Of a DNA stretch of 64,000 nucleotides, positions 8,952-16,486 are shown in pieces. The DNA lies in contig NZ_JACGWU010000003.1 in the NCBI RefSeq assembly GCF_014137865.1, positions 1 through 64,000 on the forward strand, given 5' to 3'. The stretch is from Alpinimonas psychrophila (GTDB taxonomy: Bacteria > Actinomycetota > Actinomycetes > Actinomycetales > Microbacteriaceae). Position 1 is the stretch's first letter. Every line of letters starts with the position of its first letter. Under the pieces are notes generated by a model. It saw only the letters and a list, made by a program, of their open reading frames with translations, ran no database searches and had not been told where the DNA came from. A program made the translations under genes and the position numbers.

Positions 8952-10142
8952 GTGACGCGACGGGGTTTCCTGCTGTCCGCTGGTACGACGACGGGGGCCT
9001 TCGCGCTCGGCGCCGGAGTCGGAGTCGCGGCAAACGCCGCAGTGGCGTTGAGAGCCGACACGGCTGTGGGAGCCGCCACCGTTAATTTTTACGGCGCCCA
9101 CCAAGCCGGTATCGAGACGCCTTTTCAGGCGCACGGCGTTTTTCTCGGGTTTGACCTCAAGCGTGATACCACTCACGTCATGGCCCGTCGCATGATGGAG
9201 CTCCTCACCGATGACGCGGCTCGCTTGGCGCAAGGGGACCCGGCCCTGCCCGACAATGACCCCTACCTCGCCGAAAAACCGGCCCGACTCACGGCGACCT
9301 TCGGCTTCGGCCCGGGATTCTTCACCAAGCTGGGGCTGTCGTCACAGATCCCCGCGGGCTTCGCTGATCTCCCCGCTTATCGCATCGACAAACTTGTTCC
9401 CGAGTACAGCGGCAGCGACCTCGTCATCAGTATTGGCTCAGATGACCCCCTGACTCTGGCCCACGCGGTGCGCCAACTGACCCGCACCGCCCGGAGTTTC
9501 TCGAGCATCCGCTGGTCCCAGAAGGGATTTGTGCGCAGTCAGGGTGTTGCTCCGGCAACCCAGACAAACCGCAATCTCTTTGGACAAGTCGACGGCACTA
9601 TCAACCCGGCGCCCGGAACTGAGGCCTTTGCGGGGCAGGTTTGGGCCGAGGGGAGCCCATCGTGGTTTGCCGGCGGAACGCAACTCGTTTTGCGCCGCAT
9701 TGCCATGAACCTCGACACATGGGACAAGTTGGACGAGGGTGGCAAAGAGATTTCCGTCGGTCGCAAGCTCAGCAACGGGGCGCCGCTGACCGGGGTGCAC
9801 GAGTTCGATGCTGCCGATATGGAAGCGAAAAATTCTGCAGGCCTCAGTGTTATTCCCGACTTCGCGCACATGCGCCGTGCCAGAACGGATAACCCCAAAG
9901 AGAAATTCTTGCGGCGGCCACTGAACTATGACGACGGTATTTTGCTCGACGGCACCAGTAATTCTGGCCTCCTATTCGCGGCCTACATGGCGAACATCCA
10001 GACGCAATATCTGCCCGTTCAACAGCGTCTGGTTGATCTTGATTTGCTGAACACCTGGACGACGCCGATAGGCTCGGCCGTATACGCCCTTCCGCCAGGA
10101 TGCCTTCCCGGTGGCTTTATTGGAGAAGGACTACTTTCCTAA
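8952..10142 (+). CDS. Dye-decolorizing (DyP-type) haem peroxidase, Tat-exported
   Basis: Haem peroxidase of the EfeB/DyP family, about 396 residues. The N-terminus carries a twin-arginine signal (TRRGFLLSAG) followed by a hydrophobic core, so the folded haem protein is exported. The family motif GXXDG is present as GQVDG in FGQVDGTINP, and HMRRAR near the end supplies the likely proximal region. The start GTG at 8952 has no clear ribosome site. A CTG at 8913 in the same frame would add 13 residues with a second RR pair, so the true start is uncertain. The stop overlaps the ATG of the CopC gene (TAATG). Confidence 0.92.
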   Translation: MTRRGFLLSAGTTTGAFALGAGVGVAANAAVALRADTAVGAATVNFYGAHQAGIETPFQAHGVFLGFDLKRDTTHVMARRMMELLTDDAARLAQGDPALPDNDPYLAEKPARLTATFGFGPGFFTKLGLSSQIPAGFADLPAYRIDKLVPEYSGSDLVISIGSDDPLTLAHAVRQLTRTARSFSSIRWSQKGFVRSQGVAPATQTNRNLFGQVDGTINPAPGTEAFAGQVWAEGSPSWFAGGTQLVLRRIAMNLDTWDKLDEGGKEISVGRKLSNGAPLTGVHEFDAADMEAKNSAGLSVIPDFAHMRRARTDNPKEKFLRRPLNYDDGILLDGTSNSGLLFAAYMANIQTQYLPVQQRLVDLDLLNTWTTPIGSAVYALPPGCLPGGFIGEGLLS

Positions 10143-10753
10143 TGCACAAAACTCTCGTCACCCTGGGGGCCCTCATTGCCGGTCTCACTCTCGCGTTCGG
10201 CAGTGCCAGCGCAGCTACTGCGCACAGTGAACTCGAAGGGTCCGTCCCCGCTCAGGGCTCCACGGTAAGCACGGTGACCGAGCTTGTTTTGACCTTTGGT
10301 GAAGCGGTTGTGCCGGATTACTCCACGGTCGTTCTGGCCAATTCTGCCGGCATCTCGGTAGAGCTCGGTGCGCCAACCTACGACACCACGGCCACCGTCA
10401 TGACAATCCCCATCACCTCGGGGGCCCTTCCCAATGGCGACTACATCGCTGGTTTCCGTATTGTCTCCGTGGACGGTCATCCTATTTCTGGGGAAATTGA
10501 CTACACGGTAGCCGGTTCGGATGTGCCGGCTTTCGTTGTACCGACTCCCTCTGACTCGGCAACCGAAGCTGCAACCCAGGGACCCGTCGTCACCGACGGC
10601 ACCACCGAAACCGTCACTCTCACAAGGGCCAATGATGGCCCCAACGTTCTCGTTGTCGTGGGCACCATCTTCGCGGCCCTCGTGGCTCTCGGTCTCGTGA
10701 CCGTTGTGCTCCTCGTTGCCATCCGCCGCAACCGCGCAAAGGCCACAGAGTAG
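10142..10753 (+). CDS. CopC-domain copper-resistance protein
   Basis: 203 residues. A signal peptide (hydrophobic residues about 5-25, cleavage near ATA) leads to a mature N-terminus beginning HSELEGSVPAQG. The first His and the later SVDGHPISG are the usual Cu(II) ligands of CopC. A Ser/Thr/Pro-rich linker and one C-terminal transmembrane helix with a basic stop-transfer end follow, so the CopC domain is anchored outside the membrane. The ATG at 10142 overlaps the DyP stop, which fixes the start. With PCu(A)C it forms the copper part of the operon. Confidence 0.9.
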   Translation: MHKTLVTLGALIAGLTLAFGSASAATAHSELEGSVPAQGSTVSTVTELVLTFGEAVVPDYSTVVLANSAGISVELGAPTYDTTATVMTIPITSGALPNGDYIAGFRIVSVDGHPISGEIDYTVAGSDVPAFVVPTPSDSATEAATQGPVVTDGTTETVTLTRANDGPNVLVVVGTIFAALVALGLVTVVLLVAIRRNRAKATE

Positions 10754-10754
10754 G

Positions 10755-10784
10755 TTTTCACCAACAGCGCCCAGAGGATAGGAT
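10755..10784 (+). promoter_or_regulatory. Candidate promoter of the tRNA-Thr gene
   Basis: TTTTCA (10755-10760) and TAGGAT (10779-10784), 18 bp apart, resemble -35 and -10 boxes about 30 bp before the tRNA. Position and spacing fit; there is no further support. Confidence 0.35.
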
Positions 10785-10815
10785 TAGTCTCTGTTGCGCC
10801 GTCACGGCTTAACAT

Positions 10816-10888
10816 GCCGCCTTAGCTCAGTTGGTAGAGCAATTCACTCGTAATGAATAGGTCGCGAGTTCGACTCTCGCAGGCGGCC
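10816..10888 (+). tRNA. tRNA-Thr (anticodon CGT)
   Basis: Complete 73-base cloverleaf. Acceptor GCCGCCT (10816-10822) pairs with AGGCGGC (10881-10887). The D-arm is GCTC...GAGC, the anticodon stem ATTCA/TGAAT with loop CTCGTAA, and the T-arm GCGAG-TTCGACT-CTCGC. Anticodon CGT reads ACG threonine codons. CCA is not fully encoded. Confidence 0.96.
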
Positions 10889-10911
10889 CCACGTTCAAAA
10901 AATTGCAAGCT

Positions 10912-12549
10912 CTACGGGGCGAAGTGCTGCTCTGGCTCCACGTCGACAACGAGTACCAGCGGTTCTGTGCGGTCCGCGAGGTCGGCCACGGCGCTCGTGA
11001 GAACGTTTTCCAGGGTGCCGTAGTCACTGAGTCGTTGACTAGTGCAACCGAGACTCGCTGCCAAGGCGACGAAATCGATGGCGTCGAAGGCCGGCCACGC
11101 TGGGGGCGCGGAGCTCGCACGTTCGGCCAAGCGGTCCATGACGGCATAGCGTTCGTTGTTCAGGATCACGAACAGAGTGCCCACGTTGTAGTGGCCAGCG
11201 CTCCAGAGGCCTTGGATGTTGTAGAGCGCCGAACCATCTCCCAGCACTGCAACGACCGGGCGCTTCGGGTTTCCCATGCGCAAGCCGATTGCGGCCGGAA
11301 GCCCAAAGCCGAGGCCGCCCATTGCGGCACTCACGAAGCCCAGCGGCGAGCGTGCCGGCATGAGCTCATGCATGTCGGGGCGAGAGGAGGGGGTCTCCTC
11401 GACGACGATGGCATCGGCAGGCAACAGCGCCCCCAACAGTGCCATGACATGCGAAGCGCGGATGGGCTCGCTGGCCTTCGGGGGCGCAGGGGCCGCTCGG
11501 TGCGGCGGAATCACCGTGCGTGGGGACGGGACGAGGGCGACGAGATCCCGAAGGTCCGCAAGCGCCGGGGCAGGATCGGCAATGACCACGACAGAAGCGC
11601 GACTGCGGTGGGCCTCGTCGGTGTCTTCGGTAACGAGGAGAACCGTTGCGCCCTCGTCAAACATGGCGCCGGGTTCAAAGTTGTACTGACGAAAAACGGG
11701 AGCACCGACGGCCAAAATAACGTCGTACCCGACAAGCTGGCCACGAAGCGTTGACCGCGCTGCCGAGAGGAACCCCGCGAAAAGAGGATGATCCTGAGGG
11801 AAACCGGGGCGTGCGCCGAACGACTCCTGATAGACGGGGAGCTGAAGTTTCTCGGCAAGGGCAACGGCTGCCGTCCATCCGTCATCGGTGGCATTGCCGC
11901 TTCCAACCACCAGGACGGGGTTCGTGGCGGCATCGAGGTGTGTGGCGAGCTCGGTGAGAGCCGCGGGGGAGGCAAGACGGTCGGAATGAACGAGGTCGGG
12001 GGCCGCGAGAACGTGCGTGAGGTCGTAGGGCGCGAGCCAGTCATCCATGGGAACGATGACCACGGCCGGCCCGCGGTGGGTCGTGGCCTCGTGGAATGCT
12101 CGGGCAATGGCGGCAGGAACATCCTGGGCTGTTATGGGCTCATTGAACCAGACGGGGTAATCGCCCAGAAGGCCCCGAAGGCGACCCGCCAAAAAAGGTT
12201 GCGTGGCAAGGTGACGGCGATCCTGCTGGCCAACGATGATGACCAGTGGCGCCCTATTGACGCGTGCCGTGGCGATCGCGCCCACGGCGTTGCCGAGACC
12301 AGCGGTGGTGTGGACGACGACAAGGGCCGCATGATCGGTCGCCAAAGCGTGCCCGGTGGCCATTCCCACGACCGAGCCCTCATGCAGGGCAAGGATGAAT
12401 TCGAGGTCTTCGGGGAGGTCAGCGAGCAGCGTAATCTCGGTCGAGCCGGGGTTGGCAAACATGCGAGTCAACCCGTGAGTTCGGAGAATATCGAACGCGG
12501 CATCGCGAACGGTAGGCACAGGGACTGGCTGGATTTTGGGCTCTGACAT
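10912..12549 (-). CDS. mdlC: Benzoylformate decarboxylase-like ThDP enzyme
   Basis: 545-residue thiamine-diphosphate enzyme. Compared with Pseudomonas putida benzoylformate decarboxylase (from memory), it keeps the ThDP-activating Glu (ALHEG), the Ser of FANPGS (Ser26), the His of VVHTTAG (His70) and the GDGSALYNIQ...NN cofactor motif. The residue matching His281 is not His: GAPVFRQYNFEPG stands in place of GAPVFRYHQYDPG. Expected reaction is non-oxidative decarboxylation of an aryl 2-oxoacid to an aldehyde, but the substitution leaves the substrate open. It diverges from the aldehyde dehydrogenase at 12735, which would oxidise its product. Confidence 0.82.
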   Translation of the reverse strand: MSEPKIQPVPVPTVRDAAFDILRTHGLTRMFANPGSTEITLLADLPEDLEFILALHEGSVVGMATGHALATDHAALVVVHTTAGLGNAVGAIATARVNRAPLVIIVGQQDRRHLATQPFLAGRLRGLLGDYPVWFNEPITAQDVPAAIARAFHEATTHRGPAVVIVPMDDWLAPYDLTHVLAAPDLVHSDRLASPAALTELATHLDAATNPVLVVGSGNATDDGWTAAVALAEKLQLPVYQESFGARPGFPQDHPLFAGFLSAARSTLRGQLVGYDVILAVGAPVFRQYNFEPGAMFDEGATVLLVTEDTDEAHRSRASVVVIADPAPALADLRDLVALVPSPRTVIPPHRAAPAPPKASEPIRASHVMALLGALLPADAIVVEETPSSRPDMHELMPARSPLGFVSAAMGGLGFGLPAAIGLRMGNPKRPVVAVLGDGSALYNIQGLWSAGHYNVGTLFVILNNERYAVMDRLAERASSAPPAWPAFDAIDFVALAASLGCTSQRLSDYGTLENVLTSAVADLADRTEPLVLVVDVEPEQHFAP

Positions 12550-12734
12550 GGAGGCGAGGCTACAGGGGCGGGCGGGATTAGGGAATAGCTCCTGCGAAGC
12601 TCAGCGCGCTCTGTGTACTCGCTGACAAAACCTTTGCACGCATGGACAAATGGAGGGGGTTCCCCCGGATTAGTGTCATGCTTGAACGACTGTGAATTTC
12701 GACGGCAGTGCCGCCACTCGTCTTAGGAGAAGTT

Positions 12735-14192
12735 ATGACCTTGCTCGACCCCGCTCTGTGGAATGACAAAATTTTTATCAACGGATGGGTTGCCGGCAAC
12801 GGTGGCACGCGTGACGTTGTTGCCCCAGCCACGGGCGAGAAGCTGGGATCGTTGGGTCTTGCGTCTGTCGAGGACGTTGCCGCTGCGGCAACCGCTGCAT
12901 CGGCCGCGCAGAAGCTCTGGGCTGCAAAGAAGCCTGAGGAGCGAGCAGCCGTCTTACGCAAGGCGGGCGACTTGTGGGAACTTCACGCTGCTGAAGTTCA
13001 GGAGTGGCTCGTCAAGGAGGCCGGTTCGATTCCCCCCAAAGCGGGGCTCGAAACCCATATCGCGGCAAACGAGTGCTTTGAGGCAGCAGGGCTTCCCTCG
13101 CACCCCATGGGAAATGTGCTTCCCTCGAACGAGGCCCGCTGGAGCATGTCGCGCAAGCGCCCGGTCGGTGTCGTCACGGTTATTGCCCCCTTCAACTTCC
13201 CGCTCATTCTCTCGATTCGTTCGGTTGCCCCGGCGATTGCGCTGGGTAACGCTGTCCTTTTGAAGCCAGATCCTCGTACCGCAGTAAGTGCCGGTGTCTC
13301 TCTGGTTCGTATCTTCCAAGAGGCGGGGTTGCCCGATGGCGTTCTGCAACTGGTCAACGGCGGCGTTGACGTTGGCGAAGCCGTTGTTTCAGCAGCCGAA
13401 GTCCGAGTTGTCTCATTCACGGGTTCGACCGCAGCCGGTCGCAAGGTTGGCGAATTGGGTGCCCGTCACCTGAAGCGCACCCACCTTGAGCTGGGGGGCA
13501 ACAACGCTCTGATTATTCTTCCGGGAGCGGACCTCGCCAAGGCGGCATCCGCCGGCGCATTTGGATCCTTTATGCACCAGGGCCAGATTTGCATGACCAC
13601 GGGGCGTCACATCGTGCACGAATCTTTGCATGATGAGTATGTGGCGCTGCTGTCTGAGAAGGCGTCGCACCTTCCCGTTGGTGACCCGTCCACGCAACAG
13701 GTTGCTTTGGGTCCCATCATTGACGCGAACCAGACGGCCCGCATTCAATCGATTGTGGACGCCACGGTCGCCGCGGGCGCAACCCTGTCAGCCGGGGGAA
13801 CCCACGAAGGCAACTTCTACAAGCCCACCGTCCTCACCGACGTCACTCCGACCATGAGTGCGTGGAAAGACGAGATCTTTGGCCCCGTCGCCCCCGTTAT
13901 GAAGTTTTCGACGATTGAAGAAGCTATCGCGTTGGCTTCCGACAGTGACTACGGACTCTCTCTCGGAATTCTCGGTGATGTTGGTGAGGCAATGAAGATT
14001 GCGGATGCCATCCCCAGCGGAATCATTCACATCAATGAGCAGACTGTTTCTGACGAGGCCAATGCGCCTTTCGGTGGCGTTGGCTCGTCGGGAACGGGTT
14101 CTCGCTTTGGCGGTGCCGAGGCGAACATTGAGGCCTTCACAGAGACGCAGTGGTTGACGCTTCGCCCGGACATCGCGTCGTACCCGTTCTAG
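12735..14192 (+). CDS. Benzaldehyde-type NAD(P)-dependent aldehyde dehydrogenase
   Basis: 485 residues, complete aldehyde dehydrogenase fold. It has the substrate/cofactor motif APFNFPLIL, the Glu in LELGGNNALI and the nucleophilic Cys in HQGQICMTTGRH, followed by EIFGPVAPV. The N-terminus LLDPALWNDKIFINGW resembles benzaldehyde/vanillin-type dehydrogenases. The start ATG is chosen because AGGAGA lies 7 bases upstream; an upstream in-frame codon at 12708 has no such site. It diverges from the benzoylformate-decarboxylase-like gene and probably converts the aldehyde it makes to the aromatic acid. Confidence 0.85.
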   Translation: MTLLDPALWNDKIFINGWVAGNGGTRDVVAPATGEKLGSLGLASVEDVAAAATAASAAQKLWAAKKPEERAAVLRKAGDLWELHAAEVQEWLVKEAGSIPPKAGLETHIAANECFEAAGLPSHPMGNVLPSNEARWSMSRKRPVGVVTVIAPFNFPLILSIRSVAPAIALGNAVLLKPDPRTAVSAGVSLVRIFQEAGLPDGVLQLVNGGVDVGEAVVSAAEVRVVSFTGSTAAGRKVGELGARHLKRTHLELGGNNALIILPGADLAKAASAGAFGSFMHQGQICMTTGRHIVHESLHDEYVALLSEKASHLPVGDPSTQQVALGPIIDANQTARIQSIVDATVAAGATLSAGGTHEGNFYKPTVLTDVTPTMSAWKDEIFGPVAPVMKFSTIEEAIALASDSDYGLSLGILGDVGEAMKIADAIPSGIIHINEQTVSDEANAPFGGVGSSGTGSRFGGAEANIEAFTETQWLTLRPDIASYPF

Positions 14193-14234
14193 ATCGATTC
14201 GTCTTCTGACGAATATCAGTGAGGTGGCACCACC

Positions 14235-15146
14235 ATGAAGATCGTTCTCATTGGCGGAGCCGGCGGTATCGGTTCATCCGTTGCTTTCAACCTGCTGCGC
14301 ACGCAGACACCGTACGACATCGTCGTCGTCGATAACCGCGACAACATGATCACGTCGCACGTAATGGACCTCCAAGATGCGCTCTCCCTCGGAGGCGCGC
14401 GGTCCATTCGCGGCGGCACGGCATCCGATGCCCTGGATGCTGACATTGTGGTGGTCAGTGCTGCTGTCCCCTTGCGGCTGAACACCTCTCGGGACGTTTT
14501 TCTGCACGACAACGCGAGCCTCCTCGCCGGCATCGTCGACCCGCTCGTTGCCAGCGGGTGGAGTGGGGTTTTCATTCTGATGACGAATCCCGTCGACCCG
14601 CTGCTCACCTGGCTCTCGCGTCGCACCGGTTGGTCTCGCAATCATTTGCTCGGGTACACCCTCAACGACACGCAGCGATTCCGAACGGGCATTGCAGTGG
14701 CTCTGGGCATCGCGCCCCAAACGGTGACCGGGGTCGTCGTTGGCGAGCACGGAGCAGGGCAAGTCCCGGTCTGGAGCAGCGTGCGCGTGAATGGCAAGCC
14801 TGTCACGCTCACATCCGCCCAGCGTGACATCGTGCTCGACTACATCGACAACTGGTACATCAGGCACGTGGCGTTGGATTCCGCGCGCACCTCCACGTGG
14901 AGCTCGGGTCTAGGCGGTGCCCTCATGGTGGAGGCCGTCGTGCATGGAACCGAGGACCCGTTCCCGGCCTCCGTGATTCTCGAGGGCTCCTACGGCGTGA
15001 TGGGGATCAGCTCATCAACCCCGTGCATTCTGGGGCCGACCGGGCTCGTTCGGGTACTCGAGGAGCCTCTGGAGTCGGAAGAGCTCGCGAAGTTTGCGGG
15101 GGTTGCCCGCAAGATTGGCGAGCTCGCCGACTCCATCACCGTCTAG
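14235..15146 (+). CDS. LDH/MDH-family NAD-dependent 2-hydroxyacid dehydrogenase
   Basis: 303 residues with the Rossmann motif IGGAGGIGSS, the catalytic-loop Arg (TSRDVF), the TNPVDPL motif, the D-x-x-R pair (NDTQRFR) and the catalytic His in GEHGAG. The position that separates lactate (Gln102) from malate (Arg102) enzymes aligns to Leu in AAVPLRLNTSR, suggesting a larger or hydrophobic substrate. A 7-bp stem (14197-14203/14208-14214) precedes it. The ribosome site GAGGTGG is followed by its complement CCACC next to the ATG. Given its place after the decarboxylase and aldehyde dehydrogenase, it may oxidise a mandelate- or aryllactate-like acid; this is inference. Confidence 0.78.
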   Translation: MKIVLIGGAGGIGSSVAFNLLRTQTPYDIVVVDNRDNMITSHVMDLQDALSLGGARSIRGGTASDALDADIVVVSAAVPLRLNTSRDVFLHDNASLLAGIVDPLVASGWSGVFILMTNPVDPLLTWLSRRTGWSRNHLLGYTLNDTQRFRTGIAVALGIAPQTVTGVVVGEHGAGQVPVWSSVRVNGKPVTLTSAQRDIVLDYIDNWYIRHVALDSARTSTWSSGLGGALMVEAVVHGTEDPFPASVILEGSYGVMGISSSTPCILGPTGLVRVLEEPLESEELAKFAGVARKIGELADSITV

Positions 15147-15246
15147 CCGGCGAGCCCACGAGCCCACGAGCCCATGTTTCGCGCCGGGGCCTCTCGGAGT
15201 CCCTCGCGGATGCCTTGAGATTTGGTCTCTCGAGTAACAATTTCAT

Positions 15247-15303
15247 CGAGACCTCACGAAATCCGACCTCGCGATGCGGTGGCCCGGATTTCGTGGGATC
15301 TCG
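15247..15303. repeat. Long inverted repeat between convergent genes
   Basis: Arms 15247-15265 and 15285-15303 are complementary over 17 of 19 positions (core CACGAAATCCG / CGGATTTCGTG is perfect) around a 19-base loop. A further partial copy, CCCGGATTTCGCGG, follows at 15324-15337. The element lies in the 233-bp gap between the convergent dehydrogenase and hpaD genes. It could work as a bidirectional terminator or be a dispersed repeat; there is no T-run directly after either arm. Confidence 0.7.
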
Positions 15304-15379
15304 GCGTCAGATCTCCGAATTAACCCGGATTTCGCGGTGTTTCGCCAGGTCTCGCGGCAGAGGCCGGATTGTGTGGCGC

Positions 15380-16453
15380 CTAGAGCTGGTGACCTAGCTT
15401 GAAGCCGTGCTCCTTGTCGTCCTTGCGCGTGTAGGAGAATCCATCCGCACCGATGGTCTGGGCGAGCTCGCTGGGATCAGCGCGCTCGATGACCGGCTGA
15501 GGGTTGCCTTCCAGATCGAGCACGAGGGATGCCTCCGTGTACCAGCTGGGGACCACGGCGTTGCCCCACCAGTCGCGACGCTGGTTGTCGTGGACATCCC
15601 ACGAAACGCGGGGGTTGTCGGGGTCGCCGGTGTAGTAATCCTGCGTGTAAATCTCGACGCGGTGGCCGTCGGGGTCCCGCAGATAGAGATAGAAGGCGTT
15701 CGAGACACCGTGACGACCGGGACCTCGTTCGATGTGATCCGACTTGCGCAGGGCGCCGAGCTTGTCGCAAATGGCGATGATGTTGTGCTTCTCGTGAGTC
15801 GAGAAAGCAACGTGGTGCATGCGGGGACCATCGCCTCCAGTCATCGCGGTGTCATGCACGGTGTCTTTGCGGCGAACCCACGCGGCGTAGACAACGCCAT
15901 CCGAGTCGCTGATGTCTTCGGTGACCTTGAAGCCGAGGTCTTCGACGTAGGCGACCGCGCGGGGAACATCCGGGGTGACCTGGTTGAAGTGATCCAGGCG
16001 CACGAGAGCACCGGGAGTCTGAAGGTCATAGGCCCACGCCAAGCGCTCGACGTGAGTTGTCTCGAAGAAGAACTCGTAGGGAAAGCCCAGAGGGTCTTCT
16101 ACGCGCAGGGAGTCGCCTATGCCCTTGACGAAACCCTCCTTGCGACGCTCAACCTTGCAGCCGAGCTCCTCGTAGTACTTCTGAGCGGCGTCCACGTCGG
16201 CGTTACTGCGCACTCGGAAGGAGAACGCGGCAACCGCGGCGATAGGGCCTTTGCGCAGAACGAGGTTGTGGTGAATGAACTCTTCGAACGAGCGCAGGTA
16301 GATGGCGTTTTCGTCCTCTTCGGTGACGACGAGACCGAGAATATCGACGTAAAACTCGCGGGATGCGGCGAGGTCGGTGACGACGATTTCCATGTAGGCG
16401 CACCGAAGGATGTCGGGTGCCGGCGCTGTGGGGGTGGGGATCGGGTTTGACAT
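15380..16453 (-). CDS. hpaD: 3,4-dihydroxyphenylacetate 2,3-dioxygenase (homoprotocatechuate extradiol dioxygenase)
   Basis: Type I extradiol dioxygenase that opens homoprotocatechuate to 5-carboxymethyl-2-hydroxymuconate semialdehyde. The 357 residues hold two vicinal-oxygen-chelate repeats. The metal ligands fall at exactly the numbers known for the Brevibacterium fuscum enzyme: His155 (LDHFN), His214 (MHHVAF) and Glu267 (RVEIYT). The second-sphere His200 (TVHDTAM) and Tyr257 (YLYLRD) are also present. It is the last gene of the minus-strand homoprotocatechuate operon, 33 bp after hpaE. Whether the metal is Fe or Mn cannot be told from sequence. GAGG stands just upstream of the ATG. Confidence 0.95.
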   Translation of the reverse strand: MSNPIPTPTAPAPDILRCAYMEIVVTDLAASREFYVDILGLVVTEEDENAIYLRSFEEFIHHNLVLRKGPIAAVAAFSFRVRSNADVDAAQKYYEELGCKVERRKEGFVKGIGDSLRVEDPLGFPYEFFFETTHVERLAWAYDLQTPGALVRLDHFNQVTPDVPRAVAYVEDLGFKVTEDISDSDGVVYAAWVRRKDTVHDTAMTGGDGPRMHHVAFSTHEKHNIIAICDKLGALRKSDHIERGPGRHGVSNAFYLYLRDPDGHRVEIYTQDYYTGDPDNPRVSWDVHDNQRRDWWGNAVVPSWYTEASLVLDLEGNPQPVIERADPSELAQTIGADGFSYTRKDDKEHGFKLGHQL

Positions 16454-16486
16454 GGCTCTCCTCCTTGGGAGTCAGTAGAAAAGGTG

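Noticed and set aside
11788-12546. Long plus-strand open frame (252 codons) opposite the decarboxylase gene
   Set aside because: It lies entirely antisense to the ThDP decarboxylase, has no recognisable domain and reflects GC-rich codon shadowing.
14219-14237. GGTG/CACC hairpin over the ribosome site of the LDH/MDH-like gene as a riboswitch
   Set aside because: The stem is only four base pairs; too weak to claim as a regulatory RNA.
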